Notes: a model not told the origin generated them from the sequence alone. Positions 1-9,002 are shown, counted from the stretch's first letter. The stretch is 64,000 nt of DNA from Rhodanobacter sp. Root480 (GCF_001426645.1 NZ_LMEX01000004.1:334867-398866); one strand, 5' to 3'. Numbers and translations: made by a program.

Positions 1-1210
1 GCGGCGACACACGCACCGCGATCGCATTGTCCTGACCGGGCTTCAGCAAGCCCGTGACATCGAACTGCCCGCGGATGAAGGCGCCCACGACCTGCCCCGC
101 GCGCTGCCCGTTGACCCACACTTCGGCGGCGTAATTGATGCCGTCGAACGTCAGTCGCAACGGCTGGCCGGCAAGCCCGGCCGGCAAGGCGAACGTGGTG
201 CGATACCACCAGTCGTGCTGATGCAGCGACTCGGGGATGGCCATGTTGTTGAGGCCGTACGCCGGGTCGGGATAGACGCCGCGGTCGATCAGGGTAGTCA
301 GCACGGTGCCCGGCACCGTCGCCTTCATCCACGGCTTGCCGGCCGCGTAACCCGGCAGCGAAATGGCGGTGCCTTTTGCGCCGTCGAGTTCCGTGGCGGA
401 AGCGAGCTGCCAGCGTCCCAGCTCCCACTGCCGCGCGCCGTCGGGCTTCAGGGCCATGCGATCGCCTGGCGCTTTTTCGGAAGGCGCGGAAAACGGCGCG
501 CGACTCACCGGCAAGGTTGCCGGCGGCTGCGGCTCCACCTGCCCGGCCATCTGTTTGACCTGCACCGGCCAGTGCGGCGAGGCGTCGGCATACCGGGTCA
601 GCTGCGGATCGGGCGGCCGCTTGGCCATGGCCGCCAGCTGGCGGCTGTCGAGAGCGCCATCCTGCACGGTGAAACCGGCCACCTTGCCACCGAAGTGGTC
701 CGCATCGGGCCATGGCGCGACGGGCGCGATGACCATCTTCGCGGCAACCGCGACCCGCGGTGCCGTCGTGGACGCCACCCGTTTGCCGTCCAGGTACAAC
801 GAGAAACCGTCGGCGTTGGAGACGGCCGCGATGAAATGCCAGTGCCCCGCACTCAAGGCAGCCGGCGATGACACGGTCGACGCGTTTCCCCACCAGAATC
901 CCAGCCGACCGTGATCGATCAGGAAGTAGCGCGCCGCCCCGGCGGGATCGCCGAAACCGGCCAGCAATACTTTTTCTTGCGACACCTGCGCCGGATACAC
1001 CCAGGAATGGGCGCTCCAGTCGGCCTTCGCGTCGAGCACCGTGGCGTGATCGGGCATCGGCGCATCGAGCCCGACGCCACCTTGCAGGACCTGCGCATTC
1101 CAGGGGCCGTGGACGGCAGCGGAAACCACCGGCACGACCATCCACAAGACGGCGGCCATGACGATGGCGCGTGCAACGCGAAATGCGTTCCCGGTCTCTC
1201 TGTTCAGCAT
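1..1210 (-). CDS. secreted GH2-family glycosidase with LamG-like N-terminus, partial (3' end outside window)
   Basis: The frame is open from an ATG at 1210 to base 2 and runs off the left edge, leaving about 403 N-terminal residues. Residues 1-33 look like a signal peptide. Residues about 34-200 have the spacing of a concanavalin-like (LamG) jelly roll, including GFSLYLDGKRVAS. From about residue 280 the sequence matches the GH2 sugar-binding domain of the beta-mannosidase/exo-glucosaminidase group: MKATVPGTVLTTLIDRG, WWYRTTF and YAAEVWVNGQ. The catalytic barrel is outside the window, so substrate cannot be read. A LacI-type palindrome lies upstream at 1353-1364. An exported role in glycan breakdown is inferred; beta-galactosidase or beta-glucuronidase relatives are alternatives. 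Confidence 0.82.
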   Translation of the reverse strand, partial: MLNRETGNAFRVARAIVMAAVLWMVVPVVSAAVHGPWNAQVLQGGVGLDAPMPDHATVLDAKADWSAHSWVYPAQVSQEKVLLAGFGDPAGAARYFLIDHGRLGFWWGNASTVSSPAALSAGHWHFIAAVSNADGFSLYLDGKRVASTTAPRVAVAAKMVIAPVAPWPDADHFGGKVAGFTVQDGALDSRQLAAMAKRPPDPQLTRYADASPHWPVQVKQMAGQVEPQPPATLPVSRAPFSAPSEKAPGDRMALKPDGARQWELGRWQLASATELDGAKGTAISLPGYAAGKPWMKATVPGTVLTTLIDRGVYPDPAYGLNNMAIPESLHQHDWWYRTTFALPAGLAGQPLRLTFDGINYAAEVWVNGQRAGQVVGAFIRGQFDVTGLLKPGQDNAIAVRVSP

Positions 1211-1306
1211 TCCAGATCCTCCCCGGATCCTCGGCGTGTTGACGAGCTGCGTGACGCATTCGGCTGACGCTTCCCCATCGACCTCACGCGTTCCGCGGAA
1301 GGGAAC

Positions 1307-1327
1307 GCGATGGAAGCGGCTCCTACA
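1307..1327. repeat. REP-like repeat, degenerate
   Basis: About 17 of 21 bases match the REP unit seen more fully at 3482-3507 and 48215-48287 (..GAAGC-GCTCCTACA). It is a single worn copy between the GH2 gene and its probable operator. Confidence 0.4.
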
Positions 1328-1352
1328 TTCGAGTCACGAATCGCGGGAGCTT

Positions 1353-1364
1353 GGTAACGTTACC
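1353..1364. promoter_or_regulatory. LacI-family-type operator palindrome
   Basis: GGTAACGTTACC is a perfect 12-base palindrome with the central CG typical of LacI/GalR-family operators. It sits about 145 bases upstream of the GH2 gene start, in a region with no other gene, so sugar-responsive repression of that gene is the simplest reading. The regulator itself is not in the window. Confidence 0.55.
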
Positions 1365-1716
1365 CGCCCGATATAGTGAAGTCAACTCGCTGAAGCGCAG
1401 TGGTCGGGAAGTCGGAAATCAGGCGGTTCCGCCACGGCTGACGGCGAGGAAAATCAGCGGGGCACGCCGCCTTGACGATTCAGACGGCCAAATCCTTAAC
1501 GGGCACTCCTGGAGAGCAGGACGCCAGTCCGTTTTGTCGGGATTCGGGCAAGAACGCCCTCTTCCGCCCCGCGGGCACCTTGCCCCCAAACGGGGAGGAA
1601 GCTGGCACGCGCGGAACCGTTGGGAATCCTGGCGAGCCGTCATCCCGCGGGCCGCTTCCAGCAACGAAGCGGGTCAGGCGGGAATCACGACCAGAGCCAC
1701 ATCGCGCGGCCTTGCC
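1365..1716. other. gene-free stretch with repeat
   Basis: No credible gene is seen between the operator and the esterase stop. Two structures are visible: an imperfect hairpin with arms 1561-1571 and 1591-1601, and at 1638-1690 an inverted CGTCATCCCGC ... GCGGGAATCACGA pair of the extragenic-repeat type also seen at 8513-8628. Confidence 0.5.
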
Positions 1717-3339
1717 TCAGAGCGCGCCGGGCTGGCTGGCATAGAACTGCTGCAGGAATGCCTGTCGCGCCGCACCGTTGTCCGCGGCGCTGTGCGGATG
1801 CGCATCGATGGTCTGGCGCAGCAGTCCACCGGCGGATTCGGTCGCTGCGGGCCACTCCGGCAGGCCCTCGCCGTTCGGGTTGCCGTGCTTGATGAACTGC
1901 GCGAAATAGCCTTGCAGCATGCGCGACGTCTCGCGGTCATCCGTCGTCCACGCATAGACGGGATTGCCGTCGAGGTTGCCCAGCGCGTACTCGATCTCGG
2001 CGCTGTGCACCGCACCGGCATCGGCGGTTTCGCCCGCCGCGGGATGCCGCTTGGCCGGTCGCGGCTGGTCGTAATAATAGAAATACACCGGTGCATCGCC
2101 GGTGTGGCGGGCCAGATCCATCCAGCGCCAGGTGCTGTGCGCGATGAACATGTCGCCCGCCAGCGCGATGCCCGAGCGCTTCACTGCCTCCTCGTCATTG
2201 CCCGGATACAGCGCCAGCGCACGCGGCGCCTGCGCGCCGAACAGGCGCTCGAGCGCGGCGCGATAGTTGGCGGGCGTGGGGGCCTTTCCATCGAGCAGGC
2301 CGACATACGAACCTTCCTGCGAATTGCTGCCCAGCAGCAGCGGCACGGCGGCCTGTGCGCCGCGCGCGAAGGTGACCGCTGGCGACTCGGTGAGGAAATA
2401 GCCGTCCACATCGGGTGCGAACCGGGGCGTGGACTTGTCCGCCGTGGCCTGCAGCAAGGCATCGGCAGGCATGGCGCGCAACGCCGCCAGCGAACCGGCG
2501 CCGACCTGCGCCATGAACTTCTCGCCGCGCTGTTGCGCCACGGCCCGCGACAGCGGCGCCAGCGGTGCGATCAGCGCGCCACTCTCGCCGATGGCACCGG
2601 CGATCACCTCCCTGGACAAGGGCGAGGCCATCAATGCGCTCACCGACATGGAGCCGGCCGACTCGCCACCGATGGTGATCTTCGCGGGATCGCCGCCGAA
2701 GCGGGCGATGTTCTGCCGCACCCAGTGCAGCGCCGCGTTCTGATCCAGCAAACCGTAGTTGCCGGCCGCGTGCTGCGGCGATTCGGCGGCGAGCGCCGGC
2801 AAGGCCAGGAAGCCGAACACGCCCAACCGGTAATTCACCGTCACCGTGACGATGCCCTGCGCCGCCATGCTGGCACCGTCGTAGCGCGGCTCCGACGCAT
2901 CGCCCGCCACGTAGCCGCCGCCGTAGAAATACACCAGCACCGGCAGCTTGTTCCCGGTCGCTTGCGCCGGCGTCCACACGTTGAGGTAAAGGCAATCCTC
3001 GCTGACGCCGTCGCTGCGAAACACCATGTCGCTGAAGATGGGACGCTGCATGCAGCGCGGCCCGAAGCGCTTCGCCTCACGCACGCCCGACCACGGCGCC
3101 ACCGGTTGTGGCGGCTTCCAGCGCAACGCGCCCACCGGCGGCGCGGCGTAGGGAATGCCGTGAAACTCGCGCAGGGCGACGTCGCCCTCGGTGCTGCTGT
3201 TGCCGGCAATAGTGCCCGCCGTCAACGACACGGTGGGTGCCGTCGCGCCGGCGGAGAGCGCCGTGCAGGCCAGCATCATCATCGCCACGGCAGCGGCGCC
3301 ACGGTGCAGCGGGTGGCGCCATACGGGAGAGAGTTTCAT
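1717..3339 (-). CDS. type-B carboxylesterase, secreted
   Basis: A 540-residue carboxylesterase/lipase of the para-nitrobenzyl-esterase group. The ATG at 3339 is chosen because it begins a signal peptide (MKLSPVWRHPLHRGAAAVA then a hydrophobic run ending near ALSAGA). The fold signatures are clear: EDCLYLNVW, the oxyanion-hole YFYGGGYVAG, and the nucleophile elbow GGESAGS with Ser at about residue 227. The acidic residue is in NSQEGSY and the His in GAVHSAEIEYA. Length agrees with the family. It probably cleaves carboxylic esters in the periplasm or outside the cell; the true substrate, perhaps plant-derived esters given the neighbouring glycosidases, is inference. Confidence 0.9.
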   Translation of the reverse strand: MKLSPVWRHPLHRGAAAVAMMMLACTALSAGATAPTVSLTAGTIAGNSSTEGDVALREFHGIPYAAPPVGALRWKPPQPVAPWSGVREAKRFGPRCMQRPIFSDMVFRSDGVSEDCLYLNVWTPAQATGNKLPVLVYFYGGGYVAGDASEPRYDGASMAAQGIVTVTVNYRLGVFGFLALPALAAESPQHAAGNYGLLDQNAALHWVRQNIARFGGDPAKITIGGESAGSMSVSALMASPLSREVIAGAIGESGALIAPLAPLSRAVAQQRGEKFMAQVGAGSLAALRAMPADALLQATADKSTPRFAPDVDGYFLTESPAVTFARGAQAAVPLLLGSNSQEGSYVGLLDGKAPTPANYRAALERLFGAQAPRALALYPGNDEEAVKRSGIALAGDMFIAHSTWRWMDLARHTGDAPVYFYYYDQPRPAKRHPAAGETADAGAVHSAEIEYALGNLDGNPVYAWTTDDRETSRMLQGYFAQFIKHGNPNGEGLPEWPAATESAGGLLRQTIDAHPHSAADNGAARQAFLQQFYASQPGAL

Positions 3340-3400
3340 CGGCGGGGATCCTGATGGAGAGTCCCGGCAGCGTAAAACATTCTGGTGTGGACGGTAGCGT

Positions 3401-3412
3401 TTTCCATGGAAA
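3401..3412. promoter_or_regulatory. palindrome upstream of carboxylesterase, possible operator
   Basis: TTTCCATGGAAA is a perfect 12-base palindrome 62 bases before the esterase start. Position suggests an operator; the cognate regulator is unknown. Confidence 0.3.
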
Positions 3413-3481
3413 TGCGCGGCGAACGCCACTACGGGAGGGACGTCAGCGGCGGTGTTTACGATCTTCATCGCGGCATGAAAG

Positions 3482-3507
3482 GCATCGCGACTGAAGTCGC
3501 TCCCACA
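3482..3507. repeat. REP element
   Basis: GCATCGCGACTGAAGTCGC followed by TCCCACA, with an internal GCGACT/AGTCGC hairpin. It is the same unit as the paired copies at 48215-48287 and lies between two minus-strand genes. Confidence 0.7.
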
Positions 3508-3523
3508 GGGCCAACGCGCGAGC

Positions 3524-4816
3524 CTAAAGCTGTTCGGCCGCTTGCGACGACAGCCAGTCGAACACGCGCTGGCGCCAGGGCCGTTCACGCCATTGCGCCA
3601 GGGTGAGTTCGCGCGAGCGGGCGATGTCGCGGTCGATCACCCCGGTCATGTGCGCGGCGAAGGCGTGGTCGTAGATGTTGATATTGGATTCGTCGTTGAG
3701 CTGGAACGAGCGGTTGTCGAAATTGGCCGAGCCGCCGATGGTGAGGTAGCCGTCCACGATCATCAGCTTGTTGTGGAACAAGGCGGGCTGGTAACGGTAG
3801 ATGCGCGCGCCGGCCTGCAGCATCGCGCCCCATTGCGCCTGCGAGGCGTTGCGCACCATCGTGCTGTCCACATGCGGGCCGGGCACCACCAGCCGCACGC
3901 GCACGCCACGCTTCAGCGCATCGCGCAGTGCGGTGAGGGTAAGTTCGTCGGGCACGAAATAGGCCGCCTCCAGATCGATGCGGCGGCGGGCACCGTTGAT
4001 CGCCATCAGGTACATCAGCTGCATGTTCTCGCTGCCGCCCTCGGGCGAACTGGCGAACGCCTGCACCGCCAGGTCGCCCCGGGCCGGTGTCTCGGGGTAG
4101 TAGTCCGGACCCAGCAACGCTTCACCGGTGGTGGCCAGCCAGTTGTCCCCGAAGATGGCCTGCATCTGCGCCGCGGCCGGCCCATCCACCCGGAACTGCA
4201 TGTCGCGCCAGCGATCCGGTTGCAGGCCGTTGCCCTCCCACGCATCGGCGATGCCCACGCCGCCGTTGAACGCCACTTCGCCATCCACGATCAGCAGCTT
4301 GCGGTGGGTGCGGTTGTTGATGCGGTCGAGCGAGTACCAGTGCAGCGGATGGAAATACTCGAAGCGCACGCCACCGTCGCGCAGTGCATCGATGGCGTCC
4401 TGTTTCATGCGGGTGGAGCCGAGCCAGTCGGCCAGCACATGCACTTTCACGCCGGCCCGCGCGCGTTCGGTCAAGGCCTCGATGAACCGTTTCGAGACCT
4501 CGCCCGACCAGTAGATATAGGTTTCCATGTTGATGCTGTGGCGGGCACCGCGGATCGCCGCCAGCATCGCGGGAAAGATTTCCTCGCCGTTCTGGAAATC
4601 CGCCACCGCGTTGCCCACGCTGACGCTTGGCCCCAGCAGCGTGCCGAGCTCGCGCCGAAACTGCGCGCTTTCCACCGCACTTACATGGCCCAGCCGCTGC
4701 TGCAGTTGCCTTTCCTGCGGCCACAGGTTCAGCAGGACAATACCGATCAGCGCCGCCGCTACCGCACCGATCAGCAGCCAGAGCAGGTGTCGTCGCCACC
4801 GTACCGCCATTGCCAT
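3524..4816 (-). CDS. cardiolipin synthase-like phospholipase D
   Basis: A 430-residue membrane-anchored phospholipase-D superfamily protein. Residues about 10-30 form one hydrophobic anchor. Two HKD motifs are intact: THRKLLIVDG near residue 170 and FHNKLMIVDG near residue 347, the second followed by GGSANFDNRSF, as in ClsB/ClsC-type cardiolipin synthases. The likely reaction joins phosphatidyl groups to make cardiolipin at the inner membrane. Length is usual for the class. The first ATG at 4816 is used; a second ATG two codons later is possible. A different PLD activity cannot be excluded by motifs alone. Confidence 0.85.
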   Translation of the reverse strand: MAMAVRWRRHLLWLLIGAVAAALIGIVLLNLWPQERQLQQRLGHVSAVESAQFRRELGTLLGPSVSVGNAVADFQNGEEIFPAMLAAIRGARHSINMETYIYWSGEVSKRFIEALTERARAGVKVHVLADWLGSTRMKQDAIDALRDGGVRFEYFHPLHWYSLDRINNRTHRKLLIVDGEVAFNGGVGIADAWEGNGLQPDRWRDMQFRVDGPAAAQMQAIFGDNWLATTGEALLGPDYYPETPARGDLAVQAFASSPEGGSENMQLMYLMAINGARRRIDLEAAYFVPDELTLTALRDALKRGVRVRLVVPGPHVDSTMVRNASQAQWGAMLQAGARIYRYQPALFHNKLMIVDGYLTIGGSANFDNRSFQLNDESNINIYDHAFAAHMTGVIDRDIARSRELTLAQWRERPWRQRVFDWLSSQAAEQL

Positions 4817-4906
4817 CGCGCCCGTCCTCGGTGTCGTTCATCGCCGGTGAACGGCGCGCCATTCCCTGCCCGTCCGCGGCGACTGCGCCGCCGCAAACGT
4901 GTAGCT

Positions 4907-5116
4907 CTAGCAGGAGCCAACCAACTCGTGGGCGAACGATTGCGCCGCTTCCATGGCCTCATCCTCGCTTGCGAAATGTTCCGCCGGCACCGTGCGAAGC
5001 GAGCCATCGGGGAGCCGTACGGTAGCGCTGAACAGCCCGTCGTCCTGCCTGTTCAAAATCGCGGCGAAGGATTTGCCGCTGTCCTCGAAGGTGCGTTCCT
5101 GGTGGGCCTGGCTCAT
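4907..5116 (-). CDS. small hypothetical protein, 69 aa
   Basis: A short acidic cytoplasmic-looking protein (starts MSQAHQERTFEDSGK, ends SFAHELVGSC). The frame extends upstream to 5236, but the ATG at 5116 is preferred because the upstream part has no conserved character and the protein opens naturally there. It contains a small beta-rich part (GLFSATVRLPDGSLRTVPAE) followed by a helix (EDEAMEAAQSFAHEL). I do not recognise a function. Confidence 0.6.
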   Translation of the reverse strand: MSQAHQERTFEDSGKSFAAILNRQDDGLFSATVRLPDGSLRTVPAEHFASEDEAMEAAQSFAHELVGSC

Positions 5117-5296
5117 GGTGCGACCTCGCAGCTTGGATGGTGGAAACGCATCAATGCCACAAGGCCATGGCAGGCAATGTGAAGAAAAGGCCTGCAGGTA
5201 CGACGGTTTTTGTTCACACCGCTGCAGCCGATTCAAGACTGCGCGTTAACCCCGCGGGCGGTACGTTGCACACCTACCCGTCAACGGAGCGCCGTC

Positions 5297-5455
5297 ATGT
5301 CCCAAGGTGACAAATCGTCCTACACCAACAAGCAGAAACGCGAGGCCGCGCACATCGAGAAGAGCGAGAAGAAGGAAGGCAAGTCGGAGAAGACCGCCGA
5401 GCGGATAGCCTGGGCGACCGTGAACAAGCAGGACGGCGGCGGCAAGAAATCCTGA
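5297..5455 (+). CDS. small basic protein of the plasmid-stabilisation-like family
   Basis: A 52-residue, highly charged protein (SQGDKSSYTNKQKREAAHIE ... ERIAWATVNKQDGGGKK). It fits a widespread small family often named plasmid stabilisation protein, with the typical G-DKS-YT-KQKR start and AWATVNK end. The true role of this family is not established. The ATG at 5297 gives the conserved N-terminus. Confidence 0.7.
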   Translation: MSQGDKSSYTNKQKREAAHIEKSEKKEGKSEKTAERIAWATVNKQDGGGKKS

Positions 5456-5489
5456 TCGCCCACGCCGCCATCGCCGATGGATCGTCGCC

Positions 5490-6416
5490 CTAGCAGGCGT
5501 GTTGCAACGCGTAATCGATCGCCGCGCATACGGCCGCCACCTGCGCGTCGTTGCATTGTTCGGGCGTCGCGCGCGGGCTGTCGGGGTAGACCTCGGTGGT
5601 GGTCTTGTAAGGCGCATCGGTGATGCCGGCGCACAGGCCCAGCGCCTTCAACGCATAGGCGATCACGCCCGGCCCCACCACGGGCGAGCCGATGATTTCG
5701 CCGCGGGCATCGGCCGGTGCGATGTGGGTCACCTTGGCCACGGCGTCGATGATGGCCTGCTGGAACGCCGGCTGCGGATGCTCGCTGTCGTCCACCAGAT
5801 AGAAGCCATCGGGGATTTCGCCGGGCACGTACGCCACGCCATCGCGGGCGGCCAGCGCGGGGCGGAATTCCGATTCGTCCGTGTCCGTGGTTTCGTGCAG
5901 GTCGACGTGCACCAGCACGCGATCGCGGAACGGCGCCACCAGCCGCATCAGCGCCGCCGATTCCTGCGCCGGGCTGTTGTCGCGAAACGAGCGGTTGGGA
6001 TCGAGCGCCCGCATGTTCCATCGATGAATCCGCTCGTAGCCCCAGGGGCTGACGCAGGGCACCACCATCAGGTTGGCCTTGCCCGCGTAATCCGCCGCGT
6101 GCCGGTCGGCGAACTGCAGCGCGCCGTGCACACCACTGGTCTCGTAGCCGTGCACGCCGCCGGTCACCAGCACGCAGGGCAGCGCCTCGCGCCAGTCGCG
6201 GCTGCGGATGGCCAGCAGCGGGTAGCTGTCCGGCGGGTAATCCAGCTGGCCGTAGGGGATCACGTCGAAACGCGAACGCAGCGCGTCGACGGCATCGAGC
6301 ACATCGGCCCGGTAGCTGCGCTGGACGCGCTGGCGCGATTGCCAGGCCGCCACTTCCGCCTCGCCCCACGGACGGCCGGGCGTGCCGATGGGATAGGTTG
6401 ACTGGCTTGTCGTCAT
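5490..6416 (-). CDS. M14-family zinc carboxypeptidase / desuccinylase-like hydrolase
   Basis: A 308-residue protein related to M14 peptidases and succinylglutamate-desuccinylase/aspartoacylase enzymes. Zinc ligands are readable: HGYE in TGGVHGYETSGVHG (HxxE) and a later His in VHVDLHETTDTDESEF. NRSFRDNS provides the usual Asn-Arg substrate-binding pair. There is no signal peptide, so it is probably cytoplasmic. The ATG at 6416 is chosen because GGGAG lies 7 bases before it; an ATG at 6422 would be too close to that site. The exact substrate is unknown. Confidence 0.78.
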   Translation of the reverse strand: MTTSQSTYPIGTPGRPWGEAEVAAWQSRQRVQRSYRADVLDAVDALRSRFDVIPYGQLDYPPDSYPLLAIRSRDWREALPCVLVTGGVHGYETSGVHGALQFADRHAADYAGKANLMVVPCVSPWGYERIHRWNMRALDPNRSFRDNSPAQESAALMRLVAPFRDRVLVHVDLHETTDTDESEFRPALAARDGVAYVPGEIPDGFYLVDDSEHPQPAFQQAIIDAVAKVTHIAPADARGEIIGSPVVGPGVIAYALKALGLCAGITDAPYKTTTEVYPDSPRATPEQCNDAQVAAVCAAIDYALQHAC

Positions 6417-6568
6417 GCGCATGCTCCCGGCGTGGAAAGCCACGCACTGTAGCACCGGGTGCGGAACCGCCGGGTCAACGTGGCGGCGCGGCACCATGCT
6501 CTTCGCGTCGCCGGATGGGCTAGATTGTTCGACGGGAATCGCCGCGCGGCGCGGGTGATGGAACCGGC

Positions 6569-7195
6569 ATGAACGAACAACTGCTTTTCAACGTGGTGGA
6601 TCTGGCCGGCACGTTCGCCTTCGCGATCAGCGGCGCCACCGCGGCGCGACGCTGCCAGCTCGACCTGTTCGGCATCCTCGCCATCGCCTACATCACCGCC
6701 TGCGGTGGCGGTATTGCGCGCGACGTGATGATCGGCGCGATCCCGCCGGCCGGCCTGTCCGACTGGCGCTACCTGCTCACCGCGGTGATCGCCGCCCTGT
6801 TCACCATCGCCGCGTATCCGTGGGTGGAACGGCTGACCTACCCCGTGCGCCTGTTCGACGCGATGGGCCTGGGCCTGTTCGCGGTGTACGGCGCGCACAA
6901 GGCCCTGCTGTTCGGCCATAACGCGGAGGTGGCGGTGCTGCTGGGCATGGTCACCGCGATCGGTGGGGGCATGGCGCGCGACGTGCTGCTGACCCGCGTG
7001 TCGATCGTGTTGCAGAAGGAGATCTACGCACTGGCGGCGCTGGCCGGCGCCGCCATGACGGTCATCGGCGAGCGCCTGGGGTGGCCGCCGGTGTGGGCGA
7101 CATGGTTGCCGATCCTGCTCTGTTTTTCGCTGCGTTTCCTGTCCCTGCACCGCCACTGGAACCTGCCGCGGTTCGGGCGCGATCCGGACGCCTGA
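6569..7195 (+). CDS. TRIC/UPF0126-family cation channel
   Basis: A 208-residue inner-membrane protein made of two related halves with seven hydrophobic segments. Each half has a glycine-rich signature, ITACGGGIARDVMIG in the first and MVTAIGGGMARDVLL in the second, typical of the trimeric intracellular cation channel family (YadS/UPF0126). The gene converges with the next, with only 7 bases between the stops. Potassium-type conductance is known for studied members; the role here is inferred. Confidence 0.88.
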   Translation: MNEQLLFNVVDLAGTFAFAISGATAARRCQLDLFGILAIAYITACGGGIARDVMIGAIPPAGLSDWRYLLTAVIAALFTIAAYPWVERLTYPVRLFDAMGLGLFAVYGAHKALLFGHNAEVAVLLGMVTAIGGGMARDVLLTRVSIVLQKEIYALAALAGAAMTVIGERLGWPPVWATWLPILLCFSLRFLSLHRHWNLPRFGRDPDA

Positions 7196-7202
7196 CGATA
7201 CC

Positions 7203-7718
7203 TCAGAGCTTGTCGGGGCCCTGGCGCAGCCAGCGGTCGATCATCGGCCTTTCGTAGCGCAGCGAGTCGTTGTCGCTGATGCCGGCGTGGTCCATGAAGG
7301 ACATGTCGCGCAGAATGCGGCTGCCCTGGCGCAGCACCTTGCCGTCGGCGCCATACAGCGTGAAATCCAGATCGATCCGCGGCGGATAGCGGCTCTTGAT
7401 GATGCGGATGGTGCTCAGGTGCGGCCCGTGCCAGGGCTCGTATTCGCCGGCCAGGTCCACGTCCGTCACCGTGATGTCCAGCCGTTGGCCCGGCGCCAGG
7501 ATGCGCGACGCGCGCTGGGCGATGTAATCCTTGAGCGGGTTCAGATAACCATTGGCATCGATCGGATGCGCGAACGCGCTGCGCTTCGTCTCGGTGAACA
7601 GCTTCGGGTCGGTGTAGTGGACGGTGACGTTGGTCGGTGGCGGCGCCGCATGCACGCTGGCGCAGGCAAGCGCCAGCACGGCCAGGCAACCGAGCAGTGG
7701 CGTGGAGGAAAGTTTCAT
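7203..7718 (-). CDS. DUF3016-family periplasmic protein
   Basis: A 171-residue exported protein. The ATG at 7718 begins a signal peptide (MKLSSTPLLGCLAVLALACA, cleavage near VHA-AP). The mature part (VTVHYTDPKLFTETK, then LDITVTDVDLAGEYEPWHG) resembles the DUF3016 family of xanthomonads and related bacteria. A Cys in the hydrophobic run is not in a convincing lipobox. Function is unknown for the family. Confidence 0.75.
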   Translation of the reverse strand: MKLSSTPLLGCLAVLALACASVHAAPPPTNVTVHYTDPKLFTETKRSAFAHPIDANGYLNPLKDYIAQRASRILAPGQRLDITVTDVDLAGEYEPWHGPHLSTIRIIKSRYPPRIDLDFTLYGADGKVLRQGSRILRDMSFMDHAGISDNDSLRYERPMIDRWLRQGPDKL

Positions 7719-7995
7719 CGCAAGTCTCCCGAAGCGGGTCAGGGCAGCGTCAGCGCCTGGCGGGGGAAAGCCCTGCTGGGCAGCCGGTTCCGGCCCAGTA
7801 TACGTCCGCGATTCCACGCGTTCGGTGAACCGCAGCCATCGCCGGATCCGCCCCGCCGCAGGTTTGCGGAAACCTTGTCGCAGCTTGCACGCGCGGAGGT
7901 CCACACTCGCCCGCGATCCGGTTGCCGGCCCGCGCGTCGACCTCATCGGACCACCCCGCCGGGCGCACCGGCATCCCGACCGAGAGGATTCCACC

Positions 7996-8436
7996 ATGCA
8001 GAAGTCGCCATGCACATTGCTGCCACTTGCCGTGGCCGCCATGCTCGCTTTCTCCACCGCCGCCATCGCCAAGGACGTTTCCCTCAGCGGCGATTTCGCC
8101 GGTGAGCACGGCGCCGCCAGCCAGCCCTCGGGGCATGTGGCGGCCACCCTCGACACCACCACGCATCAGCTCAAATACACCATCGATTACGAGGGTCTCA
8201 GCGGCCCGGTCACCATCGCGCACTTCCACGGGCCGGCCAAACCGGGCGTGGAAGCCGGCGTGATGAAACTCATCCCCGGCCCGTACAAGACCGGCATGAG
8301 CCATACGGTGACCATCGACGCCGAGACCCAGTCGGCCATGCTCGACGGCGCGACCTATGTGAACCTGCACACCAAGGCGCACCCGAAGGGCGAGGCACGC
8401 GCGCAGATGAAGGTCGACGAATCAGCGGGGATGTAA
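7996..8436 (+). CDS. CHRD-domain exported protein
   Basis: A 146-residue protein with a signal peptide (residues 1-25, ending TAAIA-KD) followed by one CHRD domain. Signs of the domain are AATLDTTTHQLKYTIDYEGL, AHFHGPAKPG and YVNLHTKAHPKGEARAQ. An AGAGG-type ribosome site lies about 8 bases before the ATG at 7996. CHRD domains are beta-barrel-like and of uncertain function in bacteria. Confidence 0.85.
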   Translation: MQKSPCTLLPLAVAAMLAFSTAAIAKDVSLSGDFAGEHGAASQPSGHVAATLDTTTHQLKYTIDYEGLSGPVTIAHFHGPAKPGVEAGVMKLIPGPYKTGMSHTVTIDAETQSAMLDGATYVNLHTKAHPKGEARAQMKVDESAGM

Positions 8437-8512
8437 CGCCAGCCCACGCACTACGGCAGATTGAGAGGCCGGAAGAATCCAGTGCGTTGCCTCAGGGAAA
8501 CTCTGATTTTGC

Positions 8513-8628
8513 CCATCATCCCAGCGAGGCGCTTTTCAACGGCCGAACGGCCGGTCAAGCGGGGATCCAGCGCCTCCAGGCCATGCAAAGAAAAGACGCT
8601 GGATTCCTGCTCCCGCGGAATGACGAGG
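8513..8628. repeat. paired inverted extragenic repeat
   Basis: Two worn arms face each other: CATCATCCCAGCGAGGCGC with a following GGGGATCCAGCGCC, and GACGCTGGATTCC with a following GCGGAATGACGA. This is the common GGATTCCCGC/GAATGACGA repeat of many proteobacterial genomes. The 8437-8687 gap otherwise holds no gene. Confidence 0.5.
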
Positions 8629-8657
8629 AAAAGCCGATTGATCAGACCTTTCCTCAG

Positions 8658-8684
8658 GAGGCGAGTCGCTTGCCGACTCGCCTC
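8658..8684 (-). terminator. strong hairpin after the 8688-9002 gene
   Basis: GAGGCGAGTCG and CGACTCGCCTC form a perfect 11-bp stem with a 5-base loop, 3 bases after the stop of the minus-strand gene. There is no T tract, so it may act as a transcript-end hairpin rather than a classical terminator. Confidence 0.5.
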
Positions 8685-8687
8685 GAT

Positions 8688-9002
8688 TCACCGACCGCCC
8701 CGCGACTGATGGACCAGGAAGCTGAAATAAATCAGGTAGAGGGCCGTCGCGCCCAGCGGCAGCGCATACCACGCGTACGACTGCGCGCCAGCGCCTTGCC
8801 AGTGCCGAACCAGCACGATTGCCGCGCTCCACAAACACGTGCCGGGCAGCACCAGCGCCGACAGATCCAGCACCCTCACCTGAGCCGGCCGAAAGTCACC
8901 GCCGTTGACCAGGCCGCCCGCTGAGAAGGCGACCAGCATGAACAGGCAAACGGCCAGCATCAGCTGCCCGAACGTACCCAGCAAAGTCCAGACGATCGAC
9001 AT
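8688..9002 (-). CDS. small membrane protein, 104 aa
   Basis: Three hydrophobic segments are visible, at about residues 5-28 (LLGTFGQLMLAVCLFMLVAF), 43-63 and 78-97, with a short basic C-terminus. No known motif is recognised. A strong hairpin follows the stop. Function unknown. Confidence 0.6.
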   Translation of the reverse strand: MSIVWTLLGTFGQLMLAVCLFMLVAFSAGGLVNGGDFRPAQVRVLDLSALVLPGTCLWSAAIVLVRHWQGAGAQSYAWYALPLGATALYLIYFSFLVHQSRGGR

